The notes under the pieces were generated by a model that saw only the letters and a program-made list of their open reading frames with translations, did not search any database and was not told where the DNA came from. A stretch of DNA of 64,000 nt from Paragonimus skrjabini miyazakii (lineage: Eukaryota; Platyhelminthes; Trematoda; Plagiorchiida; Troglotrematidae), in contig JTDE01022196.1 of assembly GCA_014338405.1 (NCBI GenBank), positions 74,851 to 138,850 on the forward strand, in the 5' to 3' direction. Each line of letters opens with the position of its first letter. The first letter of the stretch is position 1. Shown in pieces: positions 44,301-50,900 of this stretch. The translations under genes were made by a program, and so were the position numbers.

Positions 44301-44923
44301 ATGACTCGATATGCCGACACAACAAAAACTAAAGCAGAACGCATGCACACGCTTGACGCTAACTGTGAATCAGCTTCATAAGCAGCTTACAAACTGAGCT
44401 ATTCCGATGAGTGAAAGTAGTACCTGTGAATTTTGCCTTAAAAAATGTACAACCAGTCAGCCATGGCAGTCTACCCAAAATCCATCGTAACATCTGTCAA
44501 GAACAACCATAGCTCCAACTGTCTTAAAATGATAACAAGAACATGAGCTATTCAGTAATGATTAATACAAGCAAATAAGTGTGCTCAGCGAATACAATTG
44601 CATAAGTAGTGGTAAGACCACAGCAAATGTTACATTGAAATCTTGGTCAACAGAAATGAACAGAGAAAACTGTCGTGTGTACTGAAAATTTGTATCTTCC
44701 AGCAACCTAACCAGTATCATACAGAAGAAAAAATTCTATCCTTCGAACGAGCACACTCTGTGAGGACTTAAAAGTCAAGGTTGCAAACAGCTATTTTCGG
44801 TAATTCTCATCAGGCATATACAATTACAAGCGATCAATTGGACTTATATATAAAACAGGAATATAGTTATACGCAACGCTAATAGAAACTGTGGATGACT
44901 GTCTACGCGGGTGGTGGCGGGTT

Positions 44924-44954
<31 letters not shown>

Positions 44955-47900
44955 TGTGTTTACATGAATCATGTGACCGGTGTGCGATAACGTGTTAATC
45001 GGGTTACTGGGACATGGGGTTTCAGACGGTTTACACATGGTTGCCCACAGGAGGCGTAGGGACTGTACAAATTTCTTTTGGGCGCACAGTAAGGACTGTT
45101 AACATATTTGGAGTAGACGGGATTAGTAACATCAAAATTAAGCTGAAGACCTCTGTAAATGTGCACATCTCGGTCACAAAGGAAGTTTGTACCTTCTCCA
45201 GATTGAAGGATACGACCGGTCTTGAGAATTCCAATGTATTGTACACGTCATTCTTCATACAATTATTTTCAATTCAGCCAAAACTTCATCACTCCAGTGT
45301 CTGAGGTGACCAGCTGATGTTTTACATACACGCGGTTTATACAAAGGAAAAAAGCCGGTGCGCTTCCAGCACGTTGTTTAACCACCTACTACATTTCAGA
45401 CGTAAGAACGTCTGTTAGTCAACGACAACGGTTTTTTACTGTCTTTTTCCCACCATAAAGTGAGGATGTTTTGAGAAGATACCGCTCTGACGTGAGCTCG
45501 AGTTCATACTGACCTCGTAAACAAACTGAAAGATCTTCTGATGGGGTGTATGGTATGCATTGGTAAGTGTATTTGCAAGGAAGGCAAACCCCTGCAGTCA
45601 AATTAAATGTGCAGTAGTGATACGGAATGGAAAGCACACGGAACTCGAATTTAAGGTCATGAAATAACGTCTTTACTTGTATACATTAGTAGTATACATT
45701 AGTTGAAAGATACTGGGAAATATGCTGGTTCGCGTGTGTGACACACCGCACGTTGGACAGATTCCTCAACGAAATTTAGATCACTTATTCTGAGATGAAT
45801 CGTTATAGGTTGAATAGTCCCGGAACGACAACAACCTCTGGTCATTCCGTGCATTTGGGATGACGGAGATAATTTCTATTTCAACCAATATCATCGTACG
45901 TGAACGCAAAACAGAGATAAAATAAACACTACCACCAAGCGTGTGCGCTTGTCAAGCTCACCAAGTAAGAAAATCAGACACAGCAAGCATAACATTCTTA
46001 ATGGAGCCATTGTATGACTGTGTTCTATACTTGCATCGTAAATGCCACAAAAATGTAAATAAAAGAGCATTTCGATAGAACTCAAATTTCCTTGAGATAA
46101 ACAAAACGGTAAACTAGTATTCCGAAGAATAACTCGCCAAACTATGCAAATCGTTCCCAAGCCAAACCAAAAGACAAAAAGTTCATTTTGTTCGGAATGA
46201 AATGCATTCTATAATCGCAAAAGTAGTCGATTCGATTTGGTTTACTTTTCATCACAAACGAAATGTCCCCTATATTTTCTACTAAAAGGTGGAGCGCTGC
46301 CAGGTGGAAATAAAGCCCCCTTCGATTAAACATGTCCAAGTAAACAAAAATTCGTTTTCCCAAGTACACCCCGCTGCTCAAAAGGAGGAGTTCCTAGTAC
46401 TCACCCAGAAAATATTGGTCGCTGTTCCGTTGGCATCGATAACAGCATCTACTGTGCCCATTACTGAGTAGCTGTTCCAGCCGCGATAGATTCACAACAT
46501 TACGGTCATCTGAGTTTGCTGTCACTCACAACTGATCGCAGTTGTCGCATTCCCATAGACATTTCAGCGTCTTTTTAAAAGAAGCACTAGGTCCAAGTTT
46601 CGCTTTAGTTAGAACTCGTCAGTAGTGCAACATATCCTTTTCACCACCAGGATTACAACTCCGGCCATGTTTTCTTGAGGCAACCATGCAGACCACTGCA
46701 CTACTGACCTCATATTAGCCCCGATTGGATAATCATATTTAAATGCTCAACCGCTCTTGTTTGCGGTCATCGCTAACATAGTAAAAGCGGCATGAATCAG
46801 TAAACAGGTCACAATAGATAAGAAAACAAATTAAGGGGTGTACAATGGCAAAAAATGAGGTGTGGAGAGAAGAGAAGCAACAAGTCAGCGTACACAGAAA
46901 TTAGCAACACGAACGTCACTTTATACTCCGCGTGAAGGTGTACATTGTCCTTTGGACCTAAGCCAGAAAGCCGGGAACATCTTACTGAAACAGTAGTCAG
47001 TGCCAGTGCCTTCATACCCCCAAACCAAAGTCACACGCAATCGACGAGGACGCCTTCTTCATAGCATGACATAGCGAGACATTTGTAAAATGAAGCTAAG
47101 CCAAAGAAGCCTGTGAGATAAAACCATTAAGCCCAGTGTTTGACGGAGTCTGGTTAGCTCGAAGATACGCCAGTGAACTCCGTCACTGATAGCAAGCTGC
47201 TGTTACCACATGTCATTAATATTTCGGAGGAACTGAAGGTCGAAGGCGGACACTATGTGAACATCTCCCGTGCGGACAGAAAAGGTTTCGTAGCTGTACA
47301 ATACAAGTAGCCACATAGTTGAATTATACATTCAGCCTTTCCTAGAAAGACTGAGATCACTCCGGCGCCACAAACGGTGCACGTAACACCATTCAAGTTT
47401 TAGCAATAAGATTTGTGGCCTCATCAAACATTCCACTTGCACTTATGTAGCGCCCAGGATACATAAACATCTCGACCACGTTCAATGACCCACCATCAAA
47501 GGTGAAGATAGGTTCACGGCTCGCAATAGCGCCTTGAACCTATAACGGGCAACGGTCACAGAAAATTGGATATCGGAAGTCTCTAATCTATCTAAAATGC
47601 CCTTAGCTCCGCCACGAAACTCAATGGGTTGAATTAATGTCGTCTGCGCACTCTGGGTCTCGAAGTATACGGGGTAGTTCCACACCGTCATACTCGTAAT
47701 CTGCTGAGGCATACTTTGGGGGTATCGTTTACTGCTAGCTTGGATGCAAAACAGGAGAGTGGACAACGTTGTCGTATGCCATTTGAGATGCTGGAGGTCA
47801 GCCATAAGCTGTCAAAAGCCATAGACCGGCCACAGATATGACAAAAAAATGCTTACAAGATGTCGACAAACTTCAAGGGCACACCCATCCTTGCTAGACA

Positions 47901-50900
47901 GTCTCCGAATGCAAGTCTGTCAACTGAACTAAAGGTCCTTCTGATTTCTGAGAAGAAAACTATTGTCAGTCTTCTATAGAGATGTGGTGTTTAAGCATTC
48001 GTCGGCCTATGAAAGTACGATCAATGAAGTGATGGCTTCTCGCGGATATGTCGTGCGCGTTGCACTTAGTCTACGGAGTACACTAGCTGTAGATGACTTC
48101 AACACAACGAGAATCAGAGTGATCCAGCGATGATTTGCTGGAGAGAGCCCCGTAGTTGGCTACCAATTTGTTTGACTTAACTTGTCAAACACCTGTATAC
48201 ACCATAACCAGCATAACTTATCGAAAACTGCATTCGCAGATTGCCCATTCTGCACAACATTCAACGTGAAACTGGCCCAGTCACATCCAAATTAACATTT
48301 TCATCCTCAAGATCAATCCATTGCGAAAATAAAAGTTTTAGCTGAGAGAAACGGAACGTGGCCATAAGCCTCTACATTATATCTCGAAAGTTCAATATCA
48401 GGAGGTCCACATCTTGGAAGCAAACAACCGAGATGTAAGCTAGGTCAAAACGACCTCTGTCACAACCACTGATCGGCTTCATTAACTACCTTCACGCCAT
48501 AGCTGAATAAAACAGTCAAAAAATTCACCTCATGATCAAGTCTGATTCCAACCGGTTAGGTAAAATGCATGAAATGACCACAAGCATACCGGTTAACACG
48601 ACGGGGAACTACCACAAGCAATTAGCATCATCGAGCTTATCCAAGCGGTTTGTTGCCAAGGAGAGTGAGCCTTATAACGGGTTCTACAACCTCACGGCTG
48701 ACTGGTAATTTGATCCAAACCTTCCGATAAAATAGTGGACAAATAGAAAGCCTCTTAGTGCAATTACAGCATAATATACCAAAGTAACTTGCAGTATGAA
48801 AAAGGTACTCCGCACAGAACATTCGACAAAAATCTGGTGTAGGCGTTACTCACTCGAGTATTGTTGCGCTCTGATTTGAGTTCGAGGATTTCCTCCTCGC
48901 GTTCCATTAACTGATCTCGCAATCGATGCACCTCTTTGGCGAGTAAAGAGAGATCCTAAAATCAGTTAAAATGCAAAACATTACTGATAAACATGTGACA
49001 GATTAAGATATACTGTAACATATATGTATAAACAGACAGACTACCACACGCCTGAATAAAAAGTACCACAACTCGAACTGCCATGCAAGGTACCACTGTA
49101 GAAAAAGTTAGACTGTACAATTGCCCTTTGTATGAATGATAGTTATCTTTGCAGACAACTACAGAGAGCAGCCTGAAGATCTTAAAACCGATCAACGCGG
49201 AATACTGATTCCCCATTGAACACACACTATTGTACAAGCACCAAAAGGGGTAGTTGATACCGGTTGGGTAGCTAGCTGGCTCAAACTGGACCAACAATGG
49301 GTTCATCATCATCCCCATAGACAGTAATACATCAGCGATTCACGCTCGAATCCGGCTGATTACTCACTCAGCCAAAATGTTGCTGTCATCAATGTTTACG
49401 CCTCAGTATCAACTGACTATTTGACCTTTGTTGGAATTTGGTCACTGAACCAGTCACCAGCCACTTCATTGAGCAGACCTCTATCGAACTCGGCCTGCCG
49501 GTCGTCAAAGACCAAAGTTTAGCAACGGACTGAAATGCAGAAGGTCAAACTGATGAATCACGACCTCGTTACAAGGAGGTGCGATTCAATAATCAAATGA
49601 AAATTTCCAAAATACGAGGGCTGATGAGATAGTCCACCCGTGTGCTGATCTCTGGTCTCTGGTGAGTTGATTAACCCAGAACACACTGTCAACTGGTTGG
49701 CTTACAGGGACTTACCAAATGAATATCCACCATCAATATCACCAGTTTAGAATGACCGGATACTTAAAGATGATGATGCTCTGGTCAAACGACGAAGTGA
49801 TAGGGGTTTGAGTTGTCTCACAATAAAGACACTTTCTTTCTCAGGGTGAATTCACACTAACTGTGTGTACGGCACTGAAAACACCGTATACAAACAAGTC
49901 GAAAAGTGACGGATTTTCGAGTTCGTGTCAAGATCGAGCAGTCTAAGAATCCAACAGGGTTAAGCATATAATCGGTAGCCCGAGGTGCACATGTGTAGAA
50001 AGGCAACGAATCGAGAGTGACAACCGCGTCCTTTGAGCAAGCAGGGTAACCGGCAGTAACAGATCTCGACCATCGGCCCAGTCGGCGTGTGCACACATAA
50101 CGTGTGCACCTTGAGTGCCTGAAGATCGGTTCACAAACACACCGATGGAAACGGAATCTCTTTAAAGATATTCAAATCCTAAACGAGAATAACTGCCGAA
50201 GACACATGGTGAATTAGGGTATCTTACGTCTAATAGGTCAGATCGGATTTTCATAAGCACAGAGTGTATGTAAATTATTCAGTCAGGTTTGATGGAGCAC
50301 GTGACGCTAAAATCAATATCGGTATGCACAAACCAACGACCGCAAAGTTCATCAGCATAGCCATGACAACAAACGTGTTATGATCGTAAACATCTTTCAT
50401 CCGAAATCAATGTTACTATGGGCCTGCGCGAAATATGCTCATATCGTATTAAGGCTACTTGACCAGTCAACCATACTGACGAACTGTTAACGAAACGTTT
50501 GCAAAAGGTGCAATCCCAAGTGAGTACCGATAATAAAACATTCCGAAATCGTGACATAAAAACGTCGGTGATCGATGGATCCAATGAAGACATCACTACT
50601 GTCCCATTTTTGTGATGATGTGATTTTCTAGATGATAATTAACGAGCGTTGGGGGAGAACTTGAATGAGTTCATTTGCTAGAATACCTACATTTTTGTCT
50701 GTATGCACGACGTAATAATTATTGTTTTTCCGTTACATCCAGCTTGAATATCATGGTTCATTCGTCTGGCTTCTATCTTTAGCTAAAAGATCGTGTCACA
50801 AGCCCGTAATTATTTTGGCGTATCTCCAATTGAGTACAAAACGCTTTTGTTCATGTCGAACACACCAACCACATAAGGTTTTTGTTGTAAACCCCCTTAA

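Larger units (their letters stand above)
41734..48853 (-). other. Liprin-alpha intron 2
   Basis: About 7.1 kb. It contains RTE-like B (42415-42705) and C (47040-48060) fragments, two hammerhead-repeat loci and a GT microsatellite. The stretches 41740-42410, 43170-46460 and 48070-48850 show nothing recognised. Confidence 0.6.

Noticed and set aside
44790..44830. Possible hammerhead core on the minus strand (CTGATGAG ... GAAA)
   Set aside because: The interval between boxes is too short for stem II, and no stem I partner is present.
47482..47805. 107-codon minus-strand frame as a host gene
   Set aside because: It falls within the decayed RTE-like subfamily C copy, and its context reads as the RT to C-terminal region.
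49618..49660. CTGATGAG on the plus strand as a hammerhead candidate
   Set aside because: There is no GAAA box at a suitable distance and no pairing stem II.
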